A DNA stretch of 64,000 nt. Origin: Microbulbifer halophilus (GTDB taxonomy: Bacteria; Pseudomonadota; Gammaproteobacteria; Pseudomonadales; Cellvibrionaceae). The translations under genes were made by a program, and so were the position numbers. The stretch is taken from positions 116,728-180,727 of the forward strand of contig NZ_JAPIVK010000004.1 of NCBI RefSeq assembly GCF_026183675.1, read 5' to 3'. Shown here piece after piece: positions 48,156 through 58,475 of the stretch (the first letter of the stretch is position 1; each line of letters begins with the position of its first letter). The notes beneath the pieces are model-generated. The model saw nothing but the letters and a program-made list of their open reading frames with translations. It did not search any database and was not told where the DNA came from.

Positions 48156-49643
48156 TCAAAGCGCCGAGGCTGCCGCGGCCGTCTCCGCCTTCATCGTCGC
48201 CACATCCGCCAGCGCTTCGGCTTTCCGTTCGCTGGCTTCGGCCTCGGCCAGGCGCTCTTCCTCGATGCGGCTGCTCCAGCTCAGCAACGTCTGGTAGTGG
48301 CGGATGTTCTGTACGTAAGTGACCGGTTCCCAGCCGCGGGCGTAGCCGTGTTTGGTATTCTTGTAATACTGGCGCTTGGCCAGCAGCGGCAGGTGTTTGC
48401 GCACTTCCTGCCAGCGGTCCGGGTTGCCGCCCATCTTTTCGGTGAGTACACGCGCGTCCTCCAGGTGGCCGTAGCCGACGTTGTAGGAGGCGAGTGCCAT
48501 GAAGGTGCGGTCTGGTTCGCGGATGCGCTCGGGGAGCTTGTCGCGGATCTGCGCCAGGTAGCGGGCGCCGCCCTCGATGCTCTCCTCCGGGTCCAGTCGG
48601 TTTACACCCAGTTCCCGCGCGGTGCTGCGGGTCAGCATCATCAGGCCGCGCACACCGGTGCGGGAGCGGGCCCTCGGGTTCCAGTACGACTCCTGGTAGC
48701 TGAGTGCTGCCAGCAGGTGCCAGTCGAGGTTGTAGTCGGCGGCCGCCTGCTGCAACTGCTCCCGCCATTTGGGCAGGCGCTCGCGGGTGCGCCGGGCAAA
48801 GGCCTGGGCGCCGCCGGCGTTCAGTTTGCTGACGTGGCCGAAGAACTCCTCCCGCAGCTCGGCCACCAGGCCGCTGGTGTTGGCCCGCAGCATGAAGCGC
48901 CGCGCGGCGCGGTAGAGGCTGTCGTCTTCACCTTCGGGGAAGGCCCAGGCCACCGGCTGGAACTGGCTCAGGTTGAAGGCCACATAGGTGTTGGCGTAGA
49001 GGCCGCGGTGGACCGAGTAGGCGTTGGAATCCACTACGGCGTAGTGGTACTCGCCCTCGTCGACCATCTCGATCAATTCCATCGCGTCCACGTCGGAGAG
49101 CTCGTCCCACTCCAGGCCCGGGTAGCGTCTGGACAAGCGGTGCAGTTGTTCCGAGTGGGCACTGCCGGCGATCAGGGCGATACGTTTGCCTTCCAGGTCG
49201 CCGATGGAAGTGGGGCGCTCCTCGCCCAGGCGATAGATCACCTGCTGGCGTATCTCGAAGTAGGACGGGGTAAAGCGCACCTGTTCACGGCGCTCCGGCG
49301 TGACGGTAAGCCCGGCGGCGGCCAGGTGGGCGCCCTCCTGGGGATCTTGCAGGAGGGAGAACATCCGGTTCAGGTTGTGGACGTCGCGGATTTCCAGCTC
49401 CACGCCCAGTGCCGCGGCGAAGGCGCTGAGCATGCCGTACTCGAAGCCGGTGTGGGCGCCGCTGGCGTCTTCGTAATAGGTGGTGGGGCCATTCTGGGAC
49501 AGTACGACCAGTTTGCCGGAGGTCTTCACCTTCTCCAGCGTATCCGGGGTCTTGCTCGCCACGATCAGTGAGGCACAGCAGGCCAGCACCAGACCCTTGG
49601 TCAGGCGGCGGCTGTAGCGCAACAGGCGGCGTTTCATGATCAT
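48156..49643 (-). CDS. mltF: membrane-bound lytic murein transglycosylase F
   Basis: A 495-residue enzyme: an N-terminal export signal, a SBP_bac_3 regulatory domain (residues ~35-260, GKLVVLSQNGPTTYYED) and a C-terminal SLT domain with catalytic Glu in ALSYQESYWNPRARSRTG. It cleaves glycan strands to 1,6-anhydro-muropeptides. The C-terminus carries an Ala/Glu-rich tail. It is divergent from purL, an arrangement common in gammaproteobacteria. Confidence 0.95.
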   Translation of the reverse strand: MIMKRRLLRYSRRLTKGLVLACCASLIVASKTPDTLEKVKTSGKLVVLSQNGPTTYYEDASGAHTGFEYGMLSAFAAALGVELEIRDVHNLNRMFSLLQDPQEGAHLAAAGLTVTPERREQVRFTPSYFEIRQQVIYRLGEERPTSIGDLEGKRIALIAGSAHSEQLHRLSRRYPGLEWDELSDVDAMELIEMVDEGEYHYAVVDSNAYSVHRGLYANTYVAFNLSQFQPVAWAFPEGEDDSLYRAARRFMLRANTSGLVAELREEFFGHVSKLNAGGAQAFARRTRERLPKWREQLQQAAADYNLDWHLLAALSYQESYWNPRARSRTGVRGLMMLTRSTARELGVNRLDPEESIEGGARYLAQIRDKLPERIREPDRTFMALASYNVGYGHLEDARVLTEKMGGNPDRWQEVRKHLPLLAKRQYYKNTKHGYARGWEPVTYVQNIRHYQTLLSWSSRIEEERLAEAEASERKAEALADVATMKAETAAAASAL

Positions 49644-50020
49644 AGGCAGTCCCCTCTAGTCCCTTAGTTCTTATCTTTCGCTTTCGTGGCAGCGGATACC
49701 GGCGGTGCTCGTCCTGAGCGTCGAGGCCGGTATAAAGGTTGCCAATTTTACCTGATTAGGCGGGAAATTGCCCAAACCGGAAACTGGCTGTGTGATCTGT
49801 CGAGTTGCATCTATGGGCTAATTTTAGTAGATCAACCCGGAGCCCCGGCCGGCAGGACGACTTGCCCGCCAGTTTTGTTGTCTGTCCGGCAGTGTTGGAG
49901 CGGCGTCGCTTCGGGTACAATTGCGCCCTCTCCAATTCCCGGGGCTCTGCGCAATCTTCCGCCGCGCGGAGCTCCCAGCCTGATTCAGGTTCACATTCAG
50001 ACAAGAGGCAAACTCCCGCA
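49644..50020. other. mltF/purL divergent intergenic region
   Basis: 377 bases holding the promoters of both genes. The purL frame is open upstream to 49805, but that part has no family match. I see no clear operator or riboswitch. Confidence 0.5.
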
Positions 50021-53000
50021 ATGCTAGTTCTGCGTGGTGCTCCCGCACTGTCGAAATTCCGCCATCAAAAGTTACTCAGCCAACTGCGCGCCCTGCAGCC
50101 CGCCATCGAAGAAATCTACGCCGAGTATGTCCACTTTGCCGACAGCGATGAACTGGGCGACAGGGACAGGGCGGTGCTCGAGCGACTGCTGCAGTACGGC
50201 CCCTCCCGGGAGCAGCACGAGCCGCAGGGCGAGCTGCTGCTGGTGGTGCCGCGCCCGGGCACCATCTCGCCCTGGTCCTCCAAGGCCACGGATATCGCCC
50301 ACAACGCCGGCCTCGAGCAGATCCAGCGCCTGGAGCGGGGTATTGCCTACTATATTACCGGCATCGAATTAACCGACGCTGAACGGGAAAGACTGGCGCC
50401 GCTGCTGCACGACCGTATGGTGGAAGCGGTGCTGGCCGATTTCGATCGGGCCGAGCAGCTGTTCCGCGAAGAGCAGCCGCGCGAGCTGGGCAGCATCAAC
50501 CTGCTCGACGGCGGACGCACCGCGCTGGAAGAGGCCAATGTGAACCTGGGCCTGGCGCTGGCGGCCGACGAGATCGACTACCTGATGAAGAGCTTCGAGG
50601 AGCTCGAGCGCAATCCCACCGACGTGGAACTGATGATGTTCGCCCAGGCGAACTCCGAGCACTGCCGCCACAAGATCTTCAACGCCAGCTGGACCATCGA
50701 CGGCCAGGAGATGGAGCACTCCCTGTTCGGCATGATCCGGAATACCTACCGCATCGGCGGCGACAATGTACTGTCCGCCTATTCGGACAACGCCGCGGTG
50801 GTGGTGGGCAGCGAGGCCGGCCGCTTCTACCCGGACCCGGAGACGAAGGCGTACGGTTTCAGCGTCGAACCGATCCACCTGCTGATGAAGGTGGAAACCC
50901 ACAACCACCCCACTGCGATCGCCCCCTTCCCGGGCGCCGGCACCGGCGCCGGCGGCGAGATCCGCGACGAGGGCGCCGTGGGCCGCGGCTCCAAGCCCAA
51001 GGTGGGCCTGACCGGCTTCACGGTCTCCGACCTGCAGATCCCGGACTACCTGCAGCCCTGGGAAGTGGACTACGGCAGGCCCGGACGCATCGCCACCGCA
51101 CTGGACATCATGATCGACGCTCCCGTCGGCGGTGCTGCCTTCAACAACGAGTTCGGCCGCCCCAATATCTGTGGCTACTTCCGTACCTTTGAAGAGGATT
51201 TCGACGGCGAGCGCCGCGGCTACCACAAGCCCATCATGATCGCTGGCGGTTACGGCAATATCCGCGAGGAACATGTGGAAAAGCCGGAGTTCGAGCCCGG
51301 CGCCAGGCTGGTGGTGCTGGGCGGCCCGGCGATGCTGATTGGCTTGGGCGGCGGCGCCGCCTCCAGCATGGCCAGCGGCTCCAGTTCCGAGGACCTGGAT
51401 TTCGCCTCGGTACAGCGGCAGAACCCGGAAATCGAGCGCCGCTGCCAGGAAGTGATCGACCAGTGCTGGCAGTTGGGGGGCAAAAACCCCATCGCCTTTA
51501 TCCACGACGTCGGCGCCGGCGGCCTGTCCAACGCCTTCCCGGAACTGGTGAAGGACGGCGGCACCGGCGGCAGCTTCGAGCTGCGCGACGTGCCCAACGA
51601 CGAGCCGGGCATGAGCCCGCTGGAAATCTGGTGTAACGAATCCCAGGAACGCTATGTACTGGCAGTGATGCCGGATGATCTCGAGTACTTCGAGAGCATC
51701 TGTGAGCGCGAGCGCGCGCCCTATGCGGTGGTGGGCGAGGCCACCGAAGACAGGAAATTGCTGCTGAACGACAAGAAGTTCGACGCCAAACCGGTGGACC
51801 TGCCCATGTCGGTGCTGTTCGGCAAGCCGCCGAAGATGCACCGCGAGGTGGAAAAACGCGCTGTCGACACCAGGGAATTCGAGACCGCCGGCATCGACCT
51901 GAACGAGGCCGCCGAGCGGGTATTGCGCCTGCCCTCCGTGGCCAGCAAGAGCTTCCTGATCACCATCGGCGACCGCACCGTGACCGGCCAGGTATCCCGC
52001 GACCAGATGGTGGGCCCCTGGCAGGTACCTGTGGCGGACTGTGCCGTGACCACCGTCGCCTACGACAGCACCGCCGGCGAGGCCATGGCCATGGGTGAGC
52101 GCACCCCGGTGGCGCTGCTGGATGCACCGGCCTCCGGCCGCCTGGCAGTGGGCGAGGCGATCACCAATATCGCCGCCGCGCCGATTGCGAAGCTATCCGA
52201 TATCAAGCTGTCCGCCAACTGGATGTGCGCCGCCGGCCACCCGGGCGAGGAGGAAAAGCTCTACCGTACCGTGGAAGCCGTGGGTATGGAACTCTGCCCG
52301 GAACTGGGTATCACCATCCCCGTGGGCAAGGACTCCATGTCCATGCGCACCGCCTGGAACGACGGCGGTCAGGACAAGGCGGTCACCGCGCCGCTGTCGC
52401 TGATCGTCTCCGCCTTCTCGCCGGTCACCGACGTGCGCAAGGTGGTGACACCGCAACTGCGCCGCACGAAAAAGGGCGAGAGCGAGCTGATCCTGGTGGA
52501 CCTGGGCGCGGGCAGGAATCGCCTCGGCGGCTCGGCGCTGGCGCAGGTCTACAGCCAGCTCGGCAGCGAGCCGGCGGACCTGAATGATGCCCGCCGCCTG
52601 AAGGGCTTCTTCGAGGTGATGCAGGAGCTGCTGGCCGAGGAGAAGGTCATCGCCTACCACGACCGCTCCGACGGCGGCCTCTTCGCCACCCTGGCGGAAA
52701 TGTGTTTTGCCGGCCGCGCGGGCATGGACGTAGAGATCTTCGATCTGGGCGAGGACCCGGTGGCGGCGCTGTTCAGCGAGGAACTGGGCGCGGTGCTGCA
52801 GGTGCCGGCCAGCGACGCCGGTATGCTGGAGCGGCGCTTCGCGTCCGCGGGCGTGCCGGCGCACCGTATCGGCAGCCTCAACGAAGATGGTCAGTTGCGC
52901 ATTACCCGCGAGGGCACCGAGATCTTCCGCGGCTCCCGCGCCCGTATGCAGGAAGTCTGGTCCGAGACCAGCTATCGCATCCAGGCGCTGCGCGACAACG

Positions 53001-53893
53001 CCGACTGCGCCGCACAGGAATTCGCCGCCATTGCCCGCGAGGACGACCCGGGCCTGTCGGTGCAGCTGACTTACGATATCAACGAAGATATCAGCGCACC
53101 CTACGTCAAAAAGGGCGCGCGGCCGAAAGTCGCGGTACTGCGGGAGCAGGGCGTCAACAGCCAGGTGGAGATGGCGCATTCATTCCACCGCGCCGGCTTC
53201 GAGGCCGTGGACGTGCATATGAGCGATATTCTCGCCGGGCGCGTTAAACTGGACGACTTCAAGGGGCTGGTGGGCTGTGGCGGCTTCTCCTACGGCGACG
53301 TACTCGGCGCCGGCGAGGGCTGGGCCAAGACGATCCTGTTCAACGCCCGTGCGCGGGACCAGTTCGAGGACTTCTTCAACCGACAGGACACCTTCGGCCT
53401 GGGGGTGTGCAACGGCTGCCAGATGTTCTCGGTGATCAAGGAACTGATCCCCGGCGCGGATCACTGGCCGCGCTTCGTGCGCAACCTGTCCGAGCAGTAC
53501 GAGGCGCGCTTTGCGCTGGTGGGGATCGAGGACTCCCCGTCGGTGCTGTTCCAGGGCATGGCCGGTTCCCACATGCCGGTGGCGGTCGCCCACGGTGAAG
53601 GGCGCGTGGAGTTCGCCGACGAAAAGGCGCTGGAAGCCTGTGAACAATCCGGCACCATCGCCATGCGCTACCTGAACAACCGGCGCGAGATCACCCATAC
53701 CTATCCGGCCAACCCCAACGGCTCGGCCAACGGTATCACCTCGCTCTGTTCCGAGGACGGCCGCGTCACCATCATGATGCCCCACCCGGAACGGGTCGCC
53801 CGCGCCGTCAGCAACAGCTGGCACCCGGACGACTGGCAGGAGGATTCCGGCTGGATGCGGTTGTTCCGCAATGCGCGGGTATTTGTCGATTAA
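50021..53893 (+). CDS. purL: phosphoribosylformylglycinamidine synthase
   Basis: A 1290-residue single-chain FGAM synthase (PurL of gammaproteobacterial type) that converts FGAR to FGAM with glutamine and ATP. ATG 50021 gives [19 protein letters not shown], the E. coli-like start. The PurS-like N-terminus, two AIRS-like halves ([35 protein letters not shown]) and the C-terminal glutaminase with nucleophile Cys in [16 protein letters not shown] and the His-Glu of [11 protein letters not shown] are all present. Confidence 0.98.
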   Translation: MLVLRGAPALSKFRHQKLLSQLRALQPAIEEIYAEYVHFADSDELGDRDRAVLERLLQYGPSREQHEPQGELLLVVPRPGTISPWSSKATDIAHNAGLEQIQRLERGIAYYITGIELTDAERERLAPLLHDRMVEAVLADFDRAEQLFREEQPRELGSINLLDGGRTALEEANVNLGLALAADEIDYLMKSFEELERNPTDVELMMFAQANSEHCRHKIFNASWTIDGQEMEHSLFGMIRNTYRIGGDNVLSAYSDNAAVVVGSEAGRFYPDPETKAYGFSVEPIHLLMKVETHNHPTAIAPFPGAGTGAGGEIRDEGAVGRGSKPKVGLTGFTVSDLQIPDYLQPWEVDYGRPGRIATALDIMIDAPVGGAAFNNEFGRPNICGYFRTFEEDFDGERRGYHKPIMIAGGYGNIREEHVEKPEFEPGARLVVLGGPAMLIGLGGGAASSMASGSSSEDLDFASVQRQNPEIERRCQEVIDQCWQLGGKNPIAFIHDVGAGGLSNAFPELVKDGGTGGSFELRDVPNDEPGMSPLEIWCNESQERYVLAVMPDDLEYFESICERERAPYAVVGEATEDRKLLLNDKKFDAKPVDLPMSVLFGKPPKMHREVEKRAVDTREFETAGIDLNEAAERVLRLPSVASKSFLITIGDRTVTGQVSRDQMVGPWQVPVADCAVTTVAYDSTAGEAMAMGERTPVALLDAPASGRLAVGEAITNIAAAPIAKLSDIKLSANWMCAAGHPGEEEKLYRTVEAVGMELCPELGITIPVGKDSMSMRTAWNDGGQDKAVTAPLSLIVSAFSPVTDVRKVVTPQLRRTKKGESELILVDLGAGRNRLGGSALAQVYSQLGSEPADLNDARRLKGFFEVMQELLAEEKVIAYHDRSDGGLFATLAEMCFAGRAGMDVEIFDLGEDPVAALFSEELGAVLQVPASDAGMLERRFASAGVPAHRIGSLNEDGQLRITREGTEIFRGSRARMQEVWSETSYRIQALRDNADCAAQEFAAIAREDDPGLSVQLTYDINEDISAPYVKKGARPKVAVLREQGVNSQVEMAHSFHRAGFEAVDVHMSDILAGRVKLDDFKGLVGCGGFSYGDVLGAGEGWAKTILFNARARDQFEDFFNRQDTFGLGVCNGCQMFSVIKELIPGADHWPRFVRNLSEQYEARFALVGIEDSPSVLFQGMAGSHMPVAVAHGEGRVEFADEKALEACEQSGTIAMRYLNNRREITHTYPANPNGSANGITSLCSEDGRVTIMMPHPERVARAVSNSWHPDDWQEDSGWMRLFRNARVFVD

Positions 53894-53900
53894 CCTGGAG

Positions 53901-53939
53901 CGCGGAGCTCCAGCTCCGCAAGCGGGCCGCAGGCCCGCC
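53901..53939. repeat. GCGGAGCTCCAGCTCCGC + GGGCC hairpin repeat, copy 2
   Basis: Same element as at 45704-45741, right after the purL stop. The rest of the 317-nt gap to the TfoX-like gene is AT-richer and holds no gene that I recognise. Confidence 0.8.
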
Positions 53940-54210
53940 TTTCGGCTGGAGACGAGATTCGCCTCTGCAAATCGTGTCCTTTCCACTTTCTTCGTCGAGT
54001 ACGACATTCCCCTCGCCTGCGGCAGCTTTCCCATTCCCTGCTATACTTGAAAAGTTATTCACAATAATTTTTCGCGTATGGCGCTGGCTTTTTTTAAACG
54101 AAACCCACCCCATCCACTTATCTGCCTTCCGCCGCAGAGAAAATCTTTCGCGCCTTGTGAATCCACCCTGTTCCCTTTCCGTACGGCAAGGATCCGTTAA
54201 GGAGACTGTT

Positions 54211-54534
54211 ATGGCTTACAACGAAAACCTGGCAGAAAAAGTACGCGAGCTGTTGCAGGAGAGCGACGGTCTGTCGGAAAAAAAGATGTTCGGCGGTCTC
54301 GCCTTTATGCTGAACGGCAATATGGCCTGCGGCGTGGTGGGCGAGGAACTGATGGTGCGTGTGGGACCCGACGGCTACCAGGAGGCACTCGCCGAGCGCT
54401 ACACGCGGCCGATGGACTATACCGGCCGGCCGCTGAAGGGCATGGTCTATGTGGAAGAGGACGCGGTGGCCGCCGATCTCGACAACTGGGTCAACCGCGG
54501 TGCCGAGTTCGCCAGCACCCTGCCGCCGAAATGA
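54211..54534 (+). CDS. TfoX/Sxy N-terminal domain protein
   Basis: A 107-residue protein with the TfoX_N core: KKMFGGLAFMLNGNMACGVV, then LMVRVGPDGYQEAL and GRPLKGMVYVEE. The ATG at 54211 has AAGGAG 8 nt upstream; the frame is open much further 5' but without similarity. True Sxy/TfoX competence regulators also have a C-terminal domain, so this short form may have a different role. Confidence 0.88.
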   Translation: MAYNENLAEKVRELLQESDGLSEKKMFGGLAFMLNGNMACGVVGEELMVRVGPDGYQEALAERYTRPMDYTGRPLKGMVYVEEDAVAADLDNWVNRGAEFASTLPPK

Positions 54535-54633
54535 GCGGGTTGTTATTCAGCGCGGATCTATAAGGGTTATGGCCCCGGCGCTATACGCAGAGTGCCCACG
54601 GCGCGTGTAGCGGCACTGAATGGAGCGCGACTG

Positions 54634-54900
54634 TCAGGCGACCAGGATCATCGCGGCCAGGCCCACAAACATCGCCGGCCACCACCACTTGCTGCCCTCA
54701 AGATATTCCAGCAGGGAAAAGAAGCCAAATGCCAGCAGAAAAGATATGCCGGCTCCGGCCAGCAGCCAGAGATCGAGGCCGCCGAAGAGTGCGCCCAATA
54801 CCAGTACCGCGGCACCCCAGATCAGGGAGCAAAGCATCACATTGCTGGTTTGAATAAAGGCGTAGATCAGTGCGATCAGCAGTGGGATTTTAATCAGCAT
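54634..54900 (-). CDS. small hypothetical membrane protein
   Basis: An 88-residue protein with three hydrophobic helices (residues ~4-30, 32-56, 66-87) and a short Trp-rich turn (EGSKWWWPAMF). Family not recognised. It is convergent with the TfoX-like gene. Confidence 0.65.
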   Translation of the reverse strand: MLIKIPLLIALIYAFIQTSNVMLCSLIWGAAVLVLGALFGGLDLWLLAGAGISFLLAFGFFSLLEYLEGSKWWWPAMFVGLAAMILVA

Positions 54901-54990
54901 CGGCTTTCCGTCTTCTTGTTATTGTTGCCCCGCGAGGTGTTCACCTGTATGGGATGGGTAAAGGAGCGCGGCAATGTGCCCATCTATTGG

Positions 54991-55076
54991 CTGTTGATGG
55001 GCACGAGCCCGCCATGGGCAGCGGGCATGCAGAAAACGCATGAAGCAGTTTTCTGCCTTCGCTTTGCCCATCCTAC
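54991..55076. repeat. TGGGCA hairpin repeat, copy 3 (extended)
   Basis: GATGGGCACG... and ...TTTGCCCATC form the outer pair, and GCAGAAAAC...GTTTTCTGC an inner hairpin. Related to the copies at 8531-8600 and 16121-16152. Confidence 0.75.
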
Positions 55077-55097
55077 CAGAACAGGGAATCTCGTGCC

Positions 55098-55164
55098 GTA
55101 GGAGCCTGCTTGCAGGCGAAAAGGTCGGGGCCCGTTAGCCATTCGTCTGCAAGCAGGTTCCTAC
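55098..55164. repeat. REP-like GTAGGAGCCTGC inverted repeat
   Basis: GTAGGAGCCTGCTTGCAGGC pairs with CTGCAAGCAGGTTCCTAC to the right. Same family as 8619-8678. It lies 17 nt beyond the end of the molybdenum enzyme gene. Confidence 0.8.
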
Positions 55165-55180
55165 AGGTGTATACGGCGTT

Positions 55181-57445
55181 CTAACCAATTTTCAGGTGCT
55201 TGTTGATCGGCAGCTCCCGGATTCTTTTCCCGGTCGCAGCAAAAATCGCGTTGGTAATGCTCGGCGCAACGGGGGGCACGCCCGGTTCGCCCACGCCGGC
55301 GGGCGGCTCGTCGGAGGCCAGCACTTCCACCGACAGGGGCGGCGACTGGTGTATGCGCAGCAGCGGGTAGTCGTGGAAGTTGCTATTGCTCACCGCACCG
55401 TTTTCCATTTTGATTTCGCCCATCAGCGCCAGGCTCATGCCGAAAATCATCGCCCCTTCCATCTGCGAGTGCACCCGGTCCGGATTCACCGCCAGGCCCA
55501 CATCGGCGACGCAGTGCATTTCACCGATTGCCAGCTCGCCGTTCTGTACCTCCACACGGGTGGCAATCCCCACGTAGGACAGGAAGCTGCGGTGTACGGC
55601 AATGCCCCAGCCCTCGCCATTGCCCTCGCTGTGGTCGCCGCGCAGGTCTAGGTCGGCCCTGGTGGCCACGCGCCGCAACACATTCTTCAGCCGCGCGGTG
55701 TCCACCGGGAACTTCTCCAACGCCTCGCCGTAGTTGCCGTACTCGAAATCCCCCTGGCTGGGATCGATATGCCGGTCGGGGCCGATCAAATTGAGCAGAA
55801 ACCGGTCCGGGCGCTCGCCGCTGTGATGGGCCAGTTCGTCGGCAAAGCTGCAGACGCCGAAGGCGTTCTGGATATTGGAGACCGAGCGTAGCCAGCCGAT
55901 ACGGGTATGGTATTCGGCCCGCTGGGTTTCCATGCGGCGGTTGGGCACGGCAAAGGGCATATCGCTCAGGCCCAGGTCCAGCTCCGAGGTGGACGGGTGA
56001 TCGACGCCCGCCTGGAAGGTGCCACTGATGGACGGAAAGGCGGCGCGCTGCAGCCAGCCGCTGACCTTGCCGTCGCCGTCGAAACCGGCCTCGTAGTGCT
56101 CGACACTGGCGGCGTGGTAGTAGTCGTGGCGGATATCGTCCTCGCGGCTCCAGACCACCTTGACCGGCCGCTGCATTTTTCTCGCCAGCAGTGCGGCTTC
56201 GACCACGAAATCCGGCTTGGACTTGCGCCCGAAACCGCCGCCCAGCAGGGTGACGTTGACTTTGACCTCTTCCGGTTTCAGGCCCAGGGCACCGGCGACA
56301 TTCTGCTGCACGGACTGCGGGTCCTGGACGCAGCCCCAGATTTCGCAGTGGTCCTCGCTGACCCTGGCTGTAGCCGCCGGCGGCTCCATGGTGGCGTGGG
56401 CCAGGTAGGGCACCGTGTAGGTGGCATTGTGGCGATCGCCGGCTTCGGCAAATGCCTTTTCCACGTCGCCGTGATCGGTAATGGTCTTGCCAGGCTCCCG
56501 GATGGTTCGCTGTAGTGCGGCGAGGTAGTCGTCGCTGTTGTGCGCGTGGTGGGCCGTTTCGCTCCACTGGATTTTCAGTTTCTTGCGCGCCTGCAGCGCC
56601 GTCCAGGTATTGCGGGCCAGTATCGCCACGCCGCTCAGCGGTTTGAACAGCGGCGGCTCGGCGCCGCCGTCGAGCCGCTCGATGGCGATCACGCCTTTCA
56701 TCTCGCGCGCGTCGCTGTCGTCCAGCTCGAGGATACTGCTGCCGAGTACCGGCGCCCGCTCGATACTGGCGATCAGCATATCGTCGAAATGGATATCCTG
56801 GCCGAACTGCGCTTTGCCCACCACCATATCCGGCGTGTCGACGGTATCCACCGGTTTGCCGATGTAGTTGAACTGGTCGCTGCTTTTCAGGCGCAGGGAC
56901 TTTTCCTCCGGCACCGGTATTTCCGCCGCGGCGGCGGCGAGTTCGCCAAAGCGCAGGCGGCGGCCGCTGGGCCCGTGTTCCACCGCATGGTTTTTTGCTT
57001 TGCATTCACCGGCCGGTACTTTCCATTGCTGCGCCGCGGCCTGTTCCAGCATGGTGCGGGCACTGGCGCCCATGTTGCGCATGGTGTCGTAGAAACGGCG
57101 GATACTGCGGGAGCCGTCGGTGTTCTGGCTGCCGTAGCGCTTGTCGCCGAGCCCCTGCACCACATTGACCTTGCGCCAGTCTGCCTCCAGTTCATCGGCC
57201 ACCACCTGCGGCAGGCCGGTGCGGATGCCCTGGCCCATTTCCGAGCGGTGGCAGACGATGGAGACGGTATCGTCGCTGTGAACGGTGACGAACAGGTTGA
57301 GGTCGCCGGCGACATCGCCTTCCGCCGCCCAGGCCGGTTGGGTAGCGGGCAGGCTGGCGCCGAGCACCAGTCCGCCGGCAGCCAGGCCGGTGAGCTTCAG
57401 GAATCTGCGGCGGTCGATATTTTCAATGCGTTGTTTTGTCGACAT
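55181..57445 (-). CDS. molybdopterin-binding subunit of an IorB/aldehyde-oxidase-type hydroxylase
   Basis: A 754-residue xanthine-dehydrogenase-family large subunit of the isoquinoline 1-oxidoreductase (IorB) branch. A twin-arginine signal is visible (DRRRFLKLTGLAAGGLVLG), so the enzyme is exported folded with its cofactor. Motifs include HRSEMGQGIRTGLPQVVADE, LLGGGFGRKSKPDFVVEA and EPPAGVGEPGVPPVAPSITN near the C-terminus, which places the Mo ligand and catalytic Glu. Substrate unknown; aldehydes or N-heterocycles are typical. It shares one base with the [2Fe-2S] subunit upstream. Confidence 0.92.
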   Translation of the reverse strand: MSTKQRIENIDRRRFLKLTGLAAGGLVLGASLPATQPAWAAEGDVAGDLNLFVTVHSDDTVSIVCHRSEMGQGIRTGLPQVVADELEADWRKVNVVQGLGDKRYGSQNTDGSRSIRRFYDTMRNMGASARTMLEQAAAQQWKVPAGECKAKNHAVEHGPSGRRLRFGELAAAAAEIPVPEEKSLRLKSSDQFNYIGKPVDTVDTPDMVVGKAQFGQDIHFDDMLIASIERAPVLGSSILELDDSDAREMKGVIAIERLDGGAEPPLFKPLSGVAILARNTWTALQARKKLKIQWSETAHHAHNSDDYLAALQRTIREPGKTITDHGDVEKAFAEAGDRHNATYTVPYLAHATMEPPAATARVSEDHCEIWGCVQDPQSVQQNVAGALGLKPEEVKVNVTLLGGGFGRKSKPDFVVEAALLARKMQRPVKVVWSREDDIRHDYYHAASVEHYEAGFDGDGKVSGWLQRAAFPSISGTFQAGVDHPSTSELDLGLSDMPFAVPNRRMETQRAEYHTRIGWLRSVSNIQNAFGVCSFADELAHHSGERPDRFLLNLIGPDRHIDPSQGDFEYGNYGEALEKFPVDTARLKNVLRRVATRADLDLRGDHSEGNGEGWGIAVHRSFLSYVGIATRVEVQNGELAIGEMHCVADVGLAVNPDRVHSQMEGAMIFGMSLALMGEIKMENGAVSNSNFHDYPLLRIHQSPPLSVEVLASDEPPAGVGEPGVPPVAPSITNAIFAATGKRIRELPINKHLKIG

Positions 57446-57909
57446 CAGGCTTCCTCCCCGTTGTCAGCGGTTGCTGCGGTTTTTATCGCGGCCTTGATGC
57501 GCGGATAGGTGCCGCAGCGACACAGGTTGCCGGTCATTGCCCCATCTATGTCGCTGTCGCTGGGGCTGGCATTGGTGGCCAGCAGCGCGGCGGCGGACAT
57601 CAACTGGCCGCTCTGGCAGTAGCCGCACTGGGGCACATTGTGCTCTATCCACGCCTGTTGCAGCGGGTGGTCGCCGTTTTCCGACAGACCCTCGATGGTG
57701 GTGATCTGCTTGCCTTCGGCGAAGCTCGCCGGTGTCAGGCAGGCGCGCGTCGGGCGGCCGTCCAGGTGAATGGTGCAGGCGCCGCAGTAACCGCCGCCGC
57801 AGCCGAATTTGGTACCGGTGAGTTTGAGTTCGTCCCGGAGCACCCAGAGCAGGGGCATCTGTTCGTCTACGTCTATCTCGCGGGCGGAGCCGTTGACTGT
57901 TATTTGCAT
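57445..57909 (-). CDS. [2Fe-2S] subunit of the molybdenum hydroxylase (IorA type)
   Basis: A 154-residue protein with a plant-type ferredoxin domain ([18 protein letters not shown]) and a helical domain with the second cluster ([10 protein letters not shown] ... [12 protein letters not shown]). It shuttles electrons from the Mo site. There is no separate FAD subunit here, as in IorAB-type enzymes, so the acceptor may be a cytochrome. Confidence 0.94.
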   Translation of the reverse strand: MQITVNGSAREIDVDEQMPLLWVLRDELKLTGTKFGCGGGYCGACTIHLDGRPTRACLTPASFAEGKQITTIEGLSENGDHPLQQAWIEHNVPQCGYCQSGQLMSAAALLATNASPSDSDIDGAMTGNLCRCGTYPRIKAAIKTAATADNGEEA

Positions 57910-58475
57910 TGGTGGGCCTCCCAGTCCTGTGGTGTATCGATATCGGTGGCGCCGTGGGGCAGCGCCACCGCAGTAATGGTTTCCCGCGGGTTGCGCAACA
58001 GGTCGCGCGCACCGCGGTCGCCGCGCAGTTCCATCAATTGCGGGAAGATACGGCGGGGAAATATCGCCGGCGCACCGCGGCGCCCGGCGTAGAAGCTGCA
58101 GACGATGTTTTCGCTCCGCCGGTTCCAGGCGTCGATCAATTGCCGGATATCGGTATCGTCGACCGCCACCTGATCCGCCAGCAGCACCAGTGTCGCATCG
58201 CAGTTGCCCGGCAACTGGCGAATGGCACAGGCGAGTGAGCTGCCCATGCCCGAGTGCCAGTCGCGGTTTTCCCGCAGTGCCAGGTGCGGGTGTGTCCGGG
58301 CCAGCTCCCGGTGCCAGGCGCCGGTAATCACCAGTGGCGCGGGCAGGGCGGAGGCTTCCAGTTTATCGACACACTGTTGCAGGAGTGTTTTGCCGTTTCC
58401 CTGCAACAGCAGCTTGCAGCGACCGAAACGGCGCGAGGCGCCGGCGGCGAGAATAATCGGCTGAATCGGTTCCAT
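57900..58475 (-). CDS. MobA/MocA-like nucleotidyltransferase
   Basis: A 191-residue NTP transferase with the N-terminal [16 protein letters not shown] loop and [13 protein letters not shown] metal-binding segment. MocA-type proteins attach CMP to molybdopterin for xanthine-oxidase-family enzymes, which suits this operon. It overlaps the [2Fe-2S] gene by 10 nt. Confidence 0.88.
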   Translation of the reverse strand: MEPIQPIILAAGASRRFGRCKLLLQGNGKTLLQQCVDKLEASALPAPLVITGAWHRELARTHPHLALRENRDWHSGMGSSLACAIRQLPGNCDATLVLLADQVAVDDTDIRQLIDAWNRRSENIVCSFYAGRRGAPAIFPRRIFPQLMELRGDRGARDLLRNPRETITAVALPHGATDIDTPQDWEAHQCK